NCBI GenBank assembly: GCA_014762645.1
Contig: JABURP010000034.1
Span: forward strand, 1-33,287
Direction of reading: 5' to 3'
Source of the DNA: Crocinitomicaceae bacterium
GTDB lineage: Bacteria; Bacteroidota; Bacteroidia; Flavobacteriales_D; Crocinitomicaceae
Length of the DNA stretch: 33,287 bases
Shown: positions 17,241 to 24,984 of the stretch, one piece after another
How positions within the stretch are numbered: position 1 is the stretch's first letter
Layout: each line of letters opens with the position of its first letter
Translations under genes and position numbers: made by a program
The notes under the pieces: generated by a model
What the model was told of the DNA's origin: nothing
Seen by the model: only the letters and a program-made list of their open reading frames with translations
The model's database searches: none

Positions 17241-17450
17241 ATGGCTGTATTTGGGATACCCTGGTATTTTGCCCTGATCTGGGCCGTTTTCGCTACCATC
17301 TTTTATATGGTTCGATACCGAAAAGTGGAGACATTAAAAAATCCCTGGATTATCGCAGGGATTTTCGCATTGAACTTTTTCTTTTTTGCTTTTGCCGTTA
17401 TTGCATTTATTCTCTTAGAATATATCAGAAGTAAACGGAAAAAGAAATAA
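17241..17450 (+). CDS. Small two-TM membrane protein
   Basis: A 69-aa protein with two hydrophobic segments (~7-23 and ~36-60) separated by a basic loop (RYRKVETLKNP), and a basic tail RSKRKKK. By the positive-inside rule both loop and tail should be cytoplasmic. It is divergent from the methyltransferase and ends 2 nt from the convergent HMA gene. Charge pattern and tight packing between flanking genes support coding, but no family is recognised. Confidence 0.6.
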   Translation: MAVFGIPWYFALIWAVFATIFYMVRYRKVETLKNPWIIAGIFALNFFFFAFAVIAFILLEYIRSKRKKK

Positions 17451-17452
17451 GC

Positions 17453-17800
17453 CTATCGCTTGCAATGTCCTTCAGACTTACAGCATTTTGGTAATTTATT
17501 GAATGCTTCTTTATTTCTTGGAACATCACCAGCATCATATCCTATTCGGGATACCAAACCTTTTACCTGGTACTCATTTATGTGCTTTGTTTTGTATTTA
17601 ACGGTAAGCACTTTGTTGTCCAAATCCAATTCGGCAAAAATGACGCCTTTGGTATAGTTTAATTCATTTTCAATTCTCTCTTTACACTCACCACAAACGG
17701 CGGATGTTTTGAAAGAAATAGTTCTCACTTTTTTCTGTTTATCCTGCGCAAAGGACATTCCTACGAACAGAATCATTGCTAATGCTAATATATTTTTCAT
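17453..17800 (-). CDS. Exported heavy-metal-associated (HMA) domain protein
   Basis: A 115-aa protein with a Sec signal peptide (MKNILALAMILFVGMSFAQ) and one HMA-type ferredoxin fold (~25-95). The metal site is CGEC (Cys36, Cys39), and LNYTKGVIFAELDLDNKVLTVKY provides the typical beta strands. A short tail adds CC and HC (KCCKSEGHCKR), possibly a second metal ligand set. HMA domains bind Cu(I), Zn, Cd or Hg; which one cannot be told. An upstream in-frame extension lies wholly inside the receptor gene and is rejected. It begins 7 nt after the TonB-dependent receptor stop and is third in the HYC-receptor-HMA unit. It probably passes metal in the periplasm. Confidence 0.88.
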   Translation of the reverse strand: MKNILALAMILFVGMSFAQDKQKKVRTISFKTSAVCGECKERIENELNYTKGVIFAELDLDNKVLTVKYKTKHINEYQVKGLVSRIGYDAGDVPRNKEAFNKLPKCCKSEGHCKR

Positions 17801-17807
17801 TGGTTTA

Positions 17808-20045
17808 TTATTTTTTCTTGTGTTTAATATTAAAGTGTAATCCGGCATAAATATTAAACCCTTGTATTGGTGCCCACACCTGTGTAGCATCAAAATACGA
17901 TCCAAAAGGGTCATCTGCCGAAATAATGGCATTGTTTTGAATGACATTTAACAAATTTTCACCTCCTACATAAAAGCTTATGCGTTTTAGGTTATAGGTG
18001 ATTTGTGAATTTAACAACCAGTAATCCACTGATTCATTTGGCCGTTGATGCTCAATTGGGTTCGATTGCGTAGAAGGCAAACGTTTCTTACCTACCCAAT
18101 TACCAGTGATATCAAAATTCCATTTCTTATTTCTGGTAGTGTAGCCCATATTTACAAGTACCCGATACTTCGGAACAAAGGCTCTTTGTTGTAAAATACC
18201 GTTAAATTCAGCTCTCACATCATAGTATTTAAAGGCTGTTCTGATATCCCATCCTTTCACCGGCTGGATATTGGCTTCAACCTGTAAACTATGTGAAAAA
18301 GACTGGCCATTGGTATTATACACATGTAACTCACCGGGGTTCACATCCATATCCGTAATCAACTGATTATTGAAGAAGGTGTAGAAATAATCCACTGAAA
18401 ATGAAGAAACGTTATCTCCTATCAGGAATTTTTGAATAAAGGTAAGTCCAGAACTCACTGCATCTTCCGGTTGGACATTTGGATTTACAATCCACTGACG
18501 GTTTGAAGCCATAAGACTTGTGTAATCTGCATAAGGATTTGGTACCCTATACCCTCTCCCAACAGATAATCTCAACGCACTTTTAGGATTGACATTCCAT
18601 TTAAAATGCATTCTTGGTGAAAAAAGTACACCGTACAGGTTGTGATAATCTCCACGAACTCCAGCTACCAGAATAACTTTATCCAAACGGTTGTAAGTGT
18701 ATTCAAAAAATGCTCCCGGAACAATTTCCGTTTTAAGAAAAGTTGAATCATTATAGGTTTGGTTGTAATCATCCAATATAAAACTCAACCCCGTCTTGTA
18801 AGTATGATTCGTATTGCCCAAAATATCTGAGTAGATACTGTTGAAATACCATTTTTTTTGAGTACCCTGATAGCGCGTAGGACCGAATACATTGTCCATA
18901 TCGTGATATTTGAGCTGATTTATCAGACCAATTGAAGCATACGGGCGGTTTTTCATAAATATTCCCATTTTTCCAAAGGCTTCCAGATGCCTTGTGATAA
19001 AACGTGCGCCCCAATTGGGAAAAGTCGGGTCTTCTCCTATCCGATAATCCAACTGGCCACCTTGTTTATTGACATACGTTGCCTTTACTCCAAATCGGCT
19101 TTCCATATTTTCTCCGTGATAGTCCCAGCGGTGCAGACCGGCTCCAATAAATCCGACAGGTTGATCTTTAAACCCATCTTTGTTTGCATCTGAAGCCAAA
19201 AACTGGTTAGATCCATGTAGAAAGGTCATGGTGGACCACTTATCACTGATAATTTGCGAGCCGTGGATATTAATTTCACCTCGAGAGAATTTGTTGCCAT
19301 ACAGATTGATGTACAGGCGTTCACTTTCTTTTGGTTTTTTCAATTCAAGGTTGATTAGACCAGCCATAGTTTCATAACCTGAAACCACCGTTCCTGTTCC
19401 TTTGGTAATCTGGATCGATTCAATCCAGGTTCCCGGAGTAAAATTTAAGCCATAGGATGTAGAAAGCCCACGAACAAGCGGGATGTTCTCCCATTGCAAT
19501 TGGGTGTAAATCCCATCCAATCCAAGCATTTGAATCTTCTTGGCACCAGAAATTGCATCCGTTATGTTTACGTCTACAGATGCATTCGTTTCAAACGATT
19601 CTGAAAGATTACAACAAGCCGCTTTTCTAAGCTCACCGGAACCGATCGTTTCCACATTAAAAGGATCCAAAAGATCAATATGTTTACCGATATTCTTAGC
19701 GTAGACCTCTACGCCTTTTAACATGGTAGAAGACGTGAGGTTAATTTTAAAATCATCAGAATGCTCCTTTACTTCAAATGCAAGTGTATTGAAGCCAACT
19801 GAAGACACTATAAGTGTATCAGGAAGTTGATCAGCATGGATGGCAAAGTAGCCATCAATATCGGTGAGCACCATGACATCACCGCGTTTTAACTTCACTT
19901 TGGCAGACGGAACACCTTCTTCTTTTCCTTCGTTGGAGGTTGTGATCACCCTGCCTTTTATTTTATGTTTACCATCCTGAGATAAGACATTTGGTCCTAT
20001 CCAAAGAATTGGGATAAATAATACCCAATAAAAAATTTTATTCAT
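17808..20045 (-). CDS. TonB-dependent outer-membrane receptor, metal-locus type
   Basis: A 745-aa receptor with a signal peptide (1-22) and a carboxypeptidase-like regulatory domain (~28-103, GRVITTSNEG...TDIDGYFAI...SSVGFNTL). The plug is ~120-237 (QMLGLDGIYTQLQWENIPLVRG, ITKGTGTVVSGYETMAGLINLELKKP), followed by a 22-strand-type barrel ending in an aromatic strand. The plug contains an unusual adjacent pair Cys144-Cys145 (KAACCNLSESFETN), a feature I associate with Bacteroidota receptors encoded beside HMA proteins. The receptor should import a ligand at TonB expense. Its genetic context, between a Cys/His-rich exported protein and an HMA protein, points to a metal or metal-chelate. The ligand is inferred, not shown. 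Confidence 0.92.
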   Translation of the reverse strand: MNKIFYWVLFIPILWIGPNVLSQDGKHKIKGRVITTSNEGKEEGVPSAKVKLKRGDVMVLTDIDGYFAIHADQLPDTLIVSSVGFNTLAFEVKEHSDDFKINLTSSTMLKGVEVYAKNIGKHIDLLDPFNVETIGSGELRKAACCNLSESFETNASVDVNITDAISGAKKIQMLGLDGIYTQLQWENIPLVRGLSTSYGLNFTPGTWIESIQITKGTGTVVSGYETMAGLINLELKKPKESERLYINLYGNKFSRGEINIHGSQIISDKWSTMTFLHGSNQFLASDANKDGFKDQPVGFIGAGLHRWDYHGENMESRFGVKATYVNKQGGQLDYRIGEDPTFPNWGARFITRHLEAFGKMGIFMKNRPYASIGLINQLKYHDMDNVFGPTRYQGTQKKWYFNSIYSDILGNTNHTYKTGLSFILDDYNQTYNDSTFLKTEIVPGAFFEYTYNRLDKVILVAGVRGDYHNLYGVLFSPRMHFKWNVNPKSALRLSVGRGYRVPNPYADYTSLMASNRQWIVNPNVQPEDAVSSGLTFIQKFLIGDNVSSFSVDYFYTFFNNQLITDMDVNPGELHVYNTNGQSFSHSLQVEANIQPVKGWDIRTAFKYYDVRAEFNGILQQRAFVPKYRVLVNMGYTTRNKKWNFDITGNWVGKKRLPSTQSNPIEHQRPNESVDYWLLNSQITYNLKRISFYVGGENLLNVIQNNAIISADDPFGSYFDATQVWAPIQGFNIYAGLHFNIKHKKK

Positions 20046-20121
20046 TTGATTGTATAATGATCAATATTGACAATAAACGGCACATTTCAGGAATAGTGCC
20101 ATAACCATGATCATTATCAAA
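20045..20121 (-). promoter_or_regulatory. Long inverted repeat between HYC_CC_PP-like and receptor genes
   Basis: AATGATCA (20056-20063) preceded by TTTGAT (20045-20050) pairs with TGATCATTATCAAA (20108-20121), giving 14 bp with a 5-nt bulge. Inside, GGCAC (20079-20083) pairs with GTGCC (20096-20100). The stem contains the stop codon of the upstream gene, and the receptor start codon sits at its foot. It may hold back or couple receptor translation, or bind a regulator. It is not followed by a T-tract, so it is not a standard terminator. Confidence 0.5.
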
Positions 20122-20557
20122 TTCGGAAACACGCTACTTCAATTGTTATGTTCCGTTTTATGTTAGGCGGAACATAAGCAATGCCGAAAGTGCGGTAAAG
20201 TACTTTCGGGTGTTCAAAGTAGAAGTCGTAGAAAGAAGGGAGTACTTTTGAGATAAGTTGCATATCGTCAGATGAAACCTGAGGAGTAACAAACATCTCA
20301 ACTGCGGCGACTTTTTGTGTATCACAGCAATCTTTTTCAGCCTCGTCACATTTTTTGCGCTTTTGCCGTTTTTTCTCCTTGTCATCACAACAGGTATTAT
20401 GGCAATGCATATCAACCATATCATCATGATCACATGAAGCAAGGGACAACAAAGACACATCCGTTACCTCACCTTTACAGTGATGAACAGTTGCATACGT
20501 TGCTGTAGTCGAAAAAATGAAAAGCAACAAAAACCCTAACGAGAGCACCCTTCTCAT
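20117..20557 (-). CDS. HYC_CC_PP-like exported Cys/His-rich protein
   Basis: A 146-aa protein with a signal peptide (MRRVLSLGFLLLFIFSTTATYA). A potential metal-binding centre follows: HHC (25-27), CDHDD (42-46), HCHNTCC (51-57), a Lys-rich stretch, and CC (77-78). The C-terminal domain carries YVPP (128-131). The order H-x-C, CC, PP matches the NCBI family named HYC_CC_PP, whose function is unknown. The pattern suggests binding of soft metals in the periplasm or at the membrane. The start is placed at MRRVLS because upstream in-frame sequence has no signal character. It is first in the unit with the receptor and HMA genes, and divergent from arsR. Confidence 0.82.
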   Translation of the reverse strand: MRRVLSLGFLLLFIFSTTATYATVHHCKGEVTDVSLLSLASCDHDDMVDMHCHNTCCDDKEKKRQKRKKCDEAEKDCCDTQKVAAVEMFVTPQVSSDDMQLISKVLPSFYDFYFEHPKVLYRTFGIAYVPPNIKRNITIEVACFRI

Positions 20558-20578
20558 ATTACGAATATACAAAATAAC

Positions 20579-20625
20579 ATGCAGATTGTAAAACCTAATT
20601 CGCTGCATATTATTGAAATGCAGAT
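20579..20625 (-). promoter_or_regulatory. ATGCAG repeat cluster upstream of the HYC_CC_PP-like gene
   Basis: ATGCAGAT occurs directly repeated at 20579-20586 and 20618-20625. The inverted copy CTGCAT (20603-20608) forms a dyad CTGCAT-N9-ATGCAG with the second. It lies 22-68 nt upstream of the gene start, where an operator would act. No clear TAnnTTTG is found here, so the promoter itself is undefined. Confidence 0.4.
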
Positions 20626-20795
20626 AAACTTCAACATTTACGCTATTAGTCGACAAAATCTTCTTGAGCCATATGAAATCACGCTATCATTCGTTTTTTA
20701 AACGTTTTGTTAATAAGTAGGATTTTTGTTGAAAACTCCAAAAAATAAGGGTTATCAACATTTTTAAGGATCTGAGTACAATAATTAAACTATTA

Positions 20796-20819
20796 ATCGT
20801 AATATTGCAATGAAACGAT
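20796..20819 (+). promoter_or_regulatory. Candidate ArsR operator/promoter
   Basis: ATCGTAATATTGCAAT is an imperfect 16-bp palindrome centred on AATATT. A further ACGAT (20815-20819) mirrors its left ATCGT. TAATATTG within it is one mismatch from the -7 consensus. The site ends directly before the arsR ATG, so autorepression with a very short leader is likely. No DNA-binding data; inferred from position. Confidence 0.45.
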
Positions 20820-21155
20820 ATGGGAATTACACGTACAGACCTCTTCAGTGCCGATCAAAATCAATTGGCATTACTTGCAAAGGCCCTTGGCCATCCTGCC
20901 CGAATTGCCATTCTGCAGCACATGCTGAAAACAGAAAACTGCATTAATGGAGATTTGGTCAAAGAACTGGGACTGGCTCAAGCCACCATCAGTCAACACC
21001 TGAAAGAGCTTAAATCCACTGGTATTATTAAAGGCACCATTGAAGGCACGTCAATCTGTTACTGTATCGACCCGAAGAAGTGGAACATAATTAAAGATTT
21101 ATTCAATCAATTGTTTGATCAACACCCCAGTTGTTCAGAAGATGATTGTTGTTAA
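20820..21155 (+). CDS. arsR: ArsR-family metalloid-responsive repressor
   Basis: A 111-aa winged-helix repressor expected to leave DNA when it binds As(III). The HPARIAIL entry helix (25-32) and the recognition helix region AQATISQHLKELKSTGII (53-70) are typical. The classical ELCVCDL metal site is replaced by ENCINGDL with only Cys41. Further cysteines occur as CYC (Cys80, Cys82) and in the tail CSEDDCC (Cys105, 110, 111), which could supply the other thiols. This non-canonical cysteine layout is common in Bacteroidota ars operons as far as I recall. It is first in a four-gene operon. Confidence 0.92.
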   Translation: MGITRTDLFSADQNQLALLAKALGHPARIAILQHMLKTENCINGDLVKELGLAQATISQHLKELKSTGIIKGTIEGTSICYCIDPKKWNIIKDLFNQLFDQHPSCSEDDCC

Positions 21156-21166
21156 ACCAAAACAAA

Positions 21167-21655
21167 ATGAAATTATCAGAAGTTAAAACCGTACTGGCAG
21201 ATCTTAAAGAAGTGAATTTTATCCTTCCGAATGGATCATTTGTACCCAAGCATTTTCATATTACAGAAGTAGGAGCCATAGAGAAGAATTACATTGATTG
21301 TGGCGGGACGATCCGTAAAGAATCAGTCATCAGTTTTCAATTATGGGAAGCGAATGATTTTGACCACCGATTGGCTCCACAAAAGTTATTTGATATTATA
21401 GAATTATCCGAAAAGGAGTTAAAATTACAAGATAACCCTATAGAAGTTGAATATCAGGGGGACACAATCGGCAAATACAACCTGGAATTTGAAAGTGGGA
21501 ACTTTTTACTGGTTCCTACCTTTACAGATTGCCTGGCCAAAGACAATTGCGGGATTCCTGAAGAACAATTGGCCAAACCAAAACAAAAGGTTCGTCTCTC
21601 TTCGCTGGGACAAGATTCGAACTCATGTTGCGACCCGAAAAGCGGTTGCTGTTAA
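21167..21655 (+). CDS. DUF6428-family protein of the ars operon
   Basis: A 162-aa cytosolic protein starting at MKLSEVKTVLADLKEVNF. It matches my memory of DUF6428: FVPKHFHITEVG (~22-33), the DCGGTIR segment and the SFQLWEANDFDHRLAPQKL motif. It is always seen by me in arsenic-type neighbourhoods; the biochemical role is unknown. A His/Cys set in the body and a tail with CC-DPKSG-CC suggest thiol binding of metalloid, parallel to the cysteine tail of ArsR. It lies 11 nt after arsR and 14 nt before the reductase gene. An ATG 21 nt upstream overlapping arsR is rejected. Confidence 0.8.
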   Translation: MKLSEVKTVLADLKEVNFILPNGSFVPKHFHITEVGAIEKNYIDCGGTIRKESVISFQLWEANDFDHRLAPQKLFDIIELSEKELKLQDNPIEVEYQGDTIGKYNLEFESGNFLLVPTFTDCLAKDNCGIPEEQLAKPKQKVRLSSLGQDSNSCCDPKSGCC

Positions 21656-21669
21656 ACTTCACAACACAA

Positions 21670-22284
21670 ATGAATACAACATTGCAAAAATTTATATCCG
21701 GATGCACCAAAGATTTCGGGAGTATACCGAAAGAACGAAAAACTGTACTAGAGAAACTCGCAGCTTTTGTCAGGGAACGCAAGAATAATCCTCAGATTAA
21801 CCTCATTTTTATCTGTGTTCACAATTCCCGCAGGAGTCACTTATCACAAACGTGGGCTCAAATTGCTGCAAATTATTACAAGCTAAACAATGTGTATTGC
21901 TATAGCGGGGGGACTGAAGTAACCGCATTATATCCTGCTGCAGCCGAAGCCCTGGAACAGCAAGGTGTAACCGTTAAGAAGATTGCCGAAGGAAACAACC
22001 CTATCTACACTTTAAAGTATGATGCCAATGCAAGACCTATCATAGGCTTTTCAAAGCTCTACGACAGTCCGTATAACCCACAGTCAGGATTTGCAGCCGT
22101 GATGGTATGCTCTTCAGCTGATACGAACTGCCCGTACATATCTACTTGTGATGAACGCTTTTTGATATCTTTTGAAGACCCCAAGGAATTTGACGGAACA
22201 CCCCAACAAATGGAAAAATATCTCGAGCGTTCAAAGCAAATCGCGACTGAACTCTTATATGCATTTTCAAAAGTAGAACAATGA
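21670..22284 (+). CDS. arsC: LMW protein-tyrosine-phosphatase-type arsenate reductase
   Basis: A 204-aa protein that should reduce As(V) to As(III) before efflux. The phosphatase loop C-V-H-N-S-R-R-S (Cys49, Arg55) is the CX5R signature in the N-S-x-R-S form used by thioredoxin-type ArsC and related phosphatases. SADTNCP (~149-155), STCDERF and the FEDPKEFDGTP loop with Asp170 supply the remaining conserved positions. An N-terminal helical extension of ~40 residues and inserts make it longer than the ~140-aa ArsC of Gram-positives, as usual in Bacteroidota. The ATG at 21670 is preferred over one inside the DUF6428 gene. It overlaps acr3 by 4 nt (ATGA). Confidence 0.88.
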   Translation: MNTTLQKFISGCTKDFGSIPKERKTVLEKLAAFVRERKNNPQINLIFICVHNSRRSHLSQTWAQIAANYYKLNNVYCYSGGTEVTALYPAAAEALEQQGVTVKKIAEGNNPIYTLKYDANARPIIGFSKLYDSPYNPQSGFAAVMVCSSADTNCPYISTCDERFLISFEDPKEFDGTPQQMEKYLERSKQIATELLYAFSKVEQ

Positions 22285-23336
22285 GCAGTGAAAGCGGAAT
22301 TAATTTCTTTGAACGATACCTGACGGTTTGGGTACTATTGTGTATTGGAGCAGGAATTGGCCTTGGAAGCATTGCTGGTGATCAAATTCACGTGTTAAGT
22401 GACTGGAATGTATCTACGGTTAATGTTCCTGTTGCCATTCTTGTCTGGTTGATGATCTATCCCATGATGGTGCAAATTGATTTTTCATCTATCAAGTATG
22501 TATCCAAAAACTGGAAAGGACTAGGGTTGACAGTTGTCGTCAACTGGTTGATAAAACCATTTACAATGGCATTATTTGCCTATGTTTTCTTTTACCTGTT
22601 ATACGAAGCATGGATCACGCCTGAGCAAGCCGAACAGTATCTTGCAGGTGCTATATTATTGGGTGCAGCACCCTGTACTGCTATGGTATTTGTTTGGTCA
22701 TACCTTACGAAAGGAGATGCCAATTATACCCTTGTACAAGTTTCCGTCAATGATCTGATTCTTTTAGTGGCGTTTATTCCAATTATCGGAGGCCTATTTG
22801 CAGCATTTGACATTGAGGTAGTCACGCAAAACGGTGAGCTTGGAATCCCCTATAAAGCACTGGTTACCTCTGTAGTCACGTTTGTTGTCATCCCATTATT
22901 GGCAGGGTATGCTTCAAATCGTATCCTGATTAAACGCAAAGGTGAGGATTGGTTTAAAAATGTGTTTCTCGCCCGACTCAGACCAATATCGATCTCAGCA
23001 TTACTCACTACCCTCATATTGTTATTTGCTTTTCAGGGTCAGAAAATTTTGGATCAGCCATTAACCATAGTTTTAATTGCAATTCCGCTTACGCTTCAAA
23101 CGTATTTTATCTTTTTTATTTCGTGGTATACCGGTAAGGCACTTAAATTAAAGCATCAGGTATGCGCTCCCGCAGCCATGATTGGCGCCAGTAATTTCTT
23201 TGAATTAGCTGTGGCTGTGGCGATTGTACTCTTCGGATTAGATTCTGGCGCTTCTTTAACTACAGTTGTAGGTGTACTCATTGAGGTACCCGTGATGCTT
23301 TCTTTGGTTAAATTTGCAAACCGACGAGTTTATTAG
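22281..23336 (+). CDS. acr3: ACR3-family arsenite efflux transporter
   Basis: A 351-aa inner-membrane permease that exports arsenite. About ten hydrophobic segments are visible, the usual number. The conserved cysteine of ACR3 lies in APCTAMVFVWSYLTKG (Cys132), the motif required for As(III) transport. YPMMVQIDF (60-68) and the GASNFFELAVAVAI segment near 310 are further family signatures. The start codon overlaps the arsC stop, so translation is coupled and the operon order is arsR-DUF6428-arsC-acr3. Confidence 0.96.
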   Translation: MSSESGINFFERYLTVWVLLCIGAGIGLGSIAGDQIHVLSDWNVSTVNVPVAILVWLMIYPMMVQIDFSSIKYVSKNWKGLGLTVVVNWLIKPFTMALFAYVFFYLLYEAWITPEQAEQYLAGAILLGAAPCTAMVFVWSYLTKGDANYTLVQVSVNDLILLVAFIPIIGGLFAAFDIEVVTQNGELGIPYKALVTSVVTFVVIPLLAGYASNRILIKRKGEDWFKNVFLARLRPISISALLTTLILLFAFQGQKILDQPLTIVLIAIPLTLQTYFIFFISWYTGKALKLKHQVCAPAAMIGASNFFELAVAVAIVLFGLDSGASLTTVVGVLIEVPVMLSLVKFANRRVY

Positions 23337-23379
23337 TTATATTTAATAGCTAATAACACGTACCAACTACTCTCTGAAA

Positions 23380-24126
23380 ATGCTCAGACAACAACACATT
23401 GCTGCACAGTACCTTTCTGCTTTTGCCAACAATTACCTTCCAGGGAAAGATGATGATTCGCACACGAATCTCAGCTGGAATCCAATTACAGCTCAATTAA
23501 CAACACGCGAAACCGAAGATGGCGTATATATGTGCCTGGATTACAACACATTTAGTTTATTCTGGAGAAAAAAAAATCGCTTGATATCAAAATTAGATCT
23601 TCACGGTTCCAAACACAAGGATGTCATGCGTTGGTTCAAGATTATCACACTTGACAACAATTTACCCGAGCTCAAATATGAGTTCAAGTATGAATTACCG
23701 TACGAACCCATAACTGATGAATTTCGTTTTGAATTGATCTCCCAAGAAGATTTAAATAAGAACATCAACATCTTAAATTCTGCACAGCAAGTATTCGAGC
23801 AATTCCTGACTGAAAACAACTTGTCGTCTGAGATTCGCGTTTGGCCGCATCATTTTGACATGGGTATCTATACCAAAGTCTCAGGTGATCTGCATTTAGG
23901 CATAGGTCTGGCTATTCCGGATGATATGGTAGATGGTTTTTATTATTACGTTTTTGGTTGGAAAAATGGGGAGCAAGTTAACACCTCTGATAAAGACATG
24001 CTGGAAAATGGCAGATGGATAAGCTCAAAGTGGAACGGAGCAGTGCTTGAATATCATCCGAAGCAGGAAATCAATGAGGTCAAAAAATTCCTGATCACCG
24101 CTAAGAACGCGTATCTGAATAATTAA
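23380..24126 (+). CDS. Uncharacterised protein, DUF5996-like C-terminal motif
   Basis: A 248-aa soluble protein with no signal or membrane segment. The N-terminal half has LSWNPITAQLTTRE and KHKDVMRWFK. The C-terminal half carries RVWPHHFDMGIY, then GIGLAIPDDMVDG-FYYYVFGW, which resembles the WP-HFD / PGD / PY-YV pattern I recall from DUF5996. The match is from memory and partial. It follows acr3 by 43 nt and may share its transcript, but no metal ligands stand out. Its stop codon overlaps the convergent lipoprotein stop. Confidence 0.7.
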   Translation: MLRQQHIAAQYLSAFANNYLPGKDDDSHTNLSWNPITAQLTTRETEDGVYMCLDYNTFSLFWRKKNRLISKLDLHGSKHKDVMRWFKIITLDNNLPELKYEFKYELPYEPITDEFRFELISQEDLNKNINILNSAQQVFEQFLTENNLSSEIRVWPHHFDMGIYTKVSGDLHLGIGLAIPDDMVDGFYYYVFGWKNGEQVNTSDKDMLENGRWISSKWNGAVLEYHPKQEINEVKKFLITAKNAYLNN

Positions 24127-24974
24127 GCTGAGCAATCACAAAGGTCTTCAATCCACAGGTACCATTTCCCTTCTATCATAATGAAATAAAGGTAGGCATA
24201 ATGCCATTCATTGTGGATTACCAGAGCCATTCGCAAACTGTTTTCTGTTAGATCACCCGGCAGTTCAGGTTTGTATTCCACAAAGTCACCATTATCATCA
24301 AAGGTTGCATAAACAGGAATCTTCACAGGATATTCATGTGAATAATAAAATCCATTTTTTACACCTTCGTATCCTTCACAAAAATCGCCTTGTGGCATTT
24401 CATCTGAGATGATGTAATCGGTTGAAATGTAGTGCTCGTAGTCCAACATTGGATCACCCAGATGGCAAGCCACACCAGGATTAAACGCAGTTCTGTAAGG
24501 TGTGTTTTTTGAAGCAAATTGTGATAAATCGTTAACAGAGGTATCTGTAAATACTTTTGCCACACGCTTTAGAAAATCTTCAAAGGCTTCGGCTTTTTCA
24601 AGCACCTCATAGTTCACCAGACGCTTAACTTCGTAAGGCTCATCTCCTTCTCCAGCTTCGTAGGCTGTATCTATCTTCCACTCAATTTTTAAGGTTGAGC
24701 CGGACAGCTGGTTTGAAATATCTTCATCCACTACGAATTCTTGCTCTTCACCATCAATGGTCATGTACGCATACCAGTAATCGTAATTTCCATCAAAACG
24801 ATTAAATATTGCTGTGTCCAGATATTTGTTATTACCGGTTTCTTCACCATCCGAACCGAGTGTATCTGATTGCTCAGTACTTTCTTCTCTGGATTCAGGA
24901 TCAGCCGTACCAGAATTGCATCCCCATAAAACTGAAGCAGCCAACATACCGACTATAAATTTTAATCTACTCAT
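24123..24974 (-). CDS. Uncharacterised lipoprotein with acidic linker
   Basis: A 283-aa protein starting MSRLKFIVGMLAASVLWGC, with the lipobox Cys at 19, followed by a Ser/Glu/Asp-rich linker (~20-45) and an unrecognised domain. The domain has paired cysteines (VACHLGD, GDFCEGY) and a C-terminal LCDCSA. Aromatic-rich strands (WHYAYLYFIMIEGKWYLWIED) resemble a beta-sandwich or NTF2-like fold. It lies 10 nt downstream of the asparaginase gene and is cotranscribed with it. The upstream in-frame ATG at 24995 would overlap that gene and is less likely. Confidence 0.72.
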   Translation of the reverse strand: MSRLKFIVGMLAASVLWGCNSGTADPESREESTEQSDTLGSDGEETGNNKYLDTAIFNRFDGNYDYWYAYMTIDGEEQEFVVDEDISNQLSGSTLKIEWKIDTAYEAGEGDEPYEVKRLVNYEVLEKAEAFEDFLKRVAKVFTDTSVNDLSQFASKNTPYRTAFNPGVACHLGDPMLDYEHYISTDYIISDEMPQGDFCEGYEGVKNGFYYSHEYPVKIPVYATFDDNGDFVEYKPELPGDLTENSLRMALVIHNEWHYAYLYFIMIEGKWYLWIEDLCDCSA

Positions 24975-24984
24975 CACTGAATTA

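Noticed and set aside
17801-17947. N-terminal extension of the HMA protein
   Set aside because: It lies inside the receptor gene, and the signal peptide begins at 17800.
21447-21788. A 113-codon plus-strand frame overlapping the DUF6428 and arsC genes
   Set aside because: It is out of frame with two well-supported genes and has no recognisable motif.
23331-23360. ATTAG/CTAAT dyad after acr3 as a terminator
   Set aside because: Only a 5-bp A/T stem and no T-tract; too weak.
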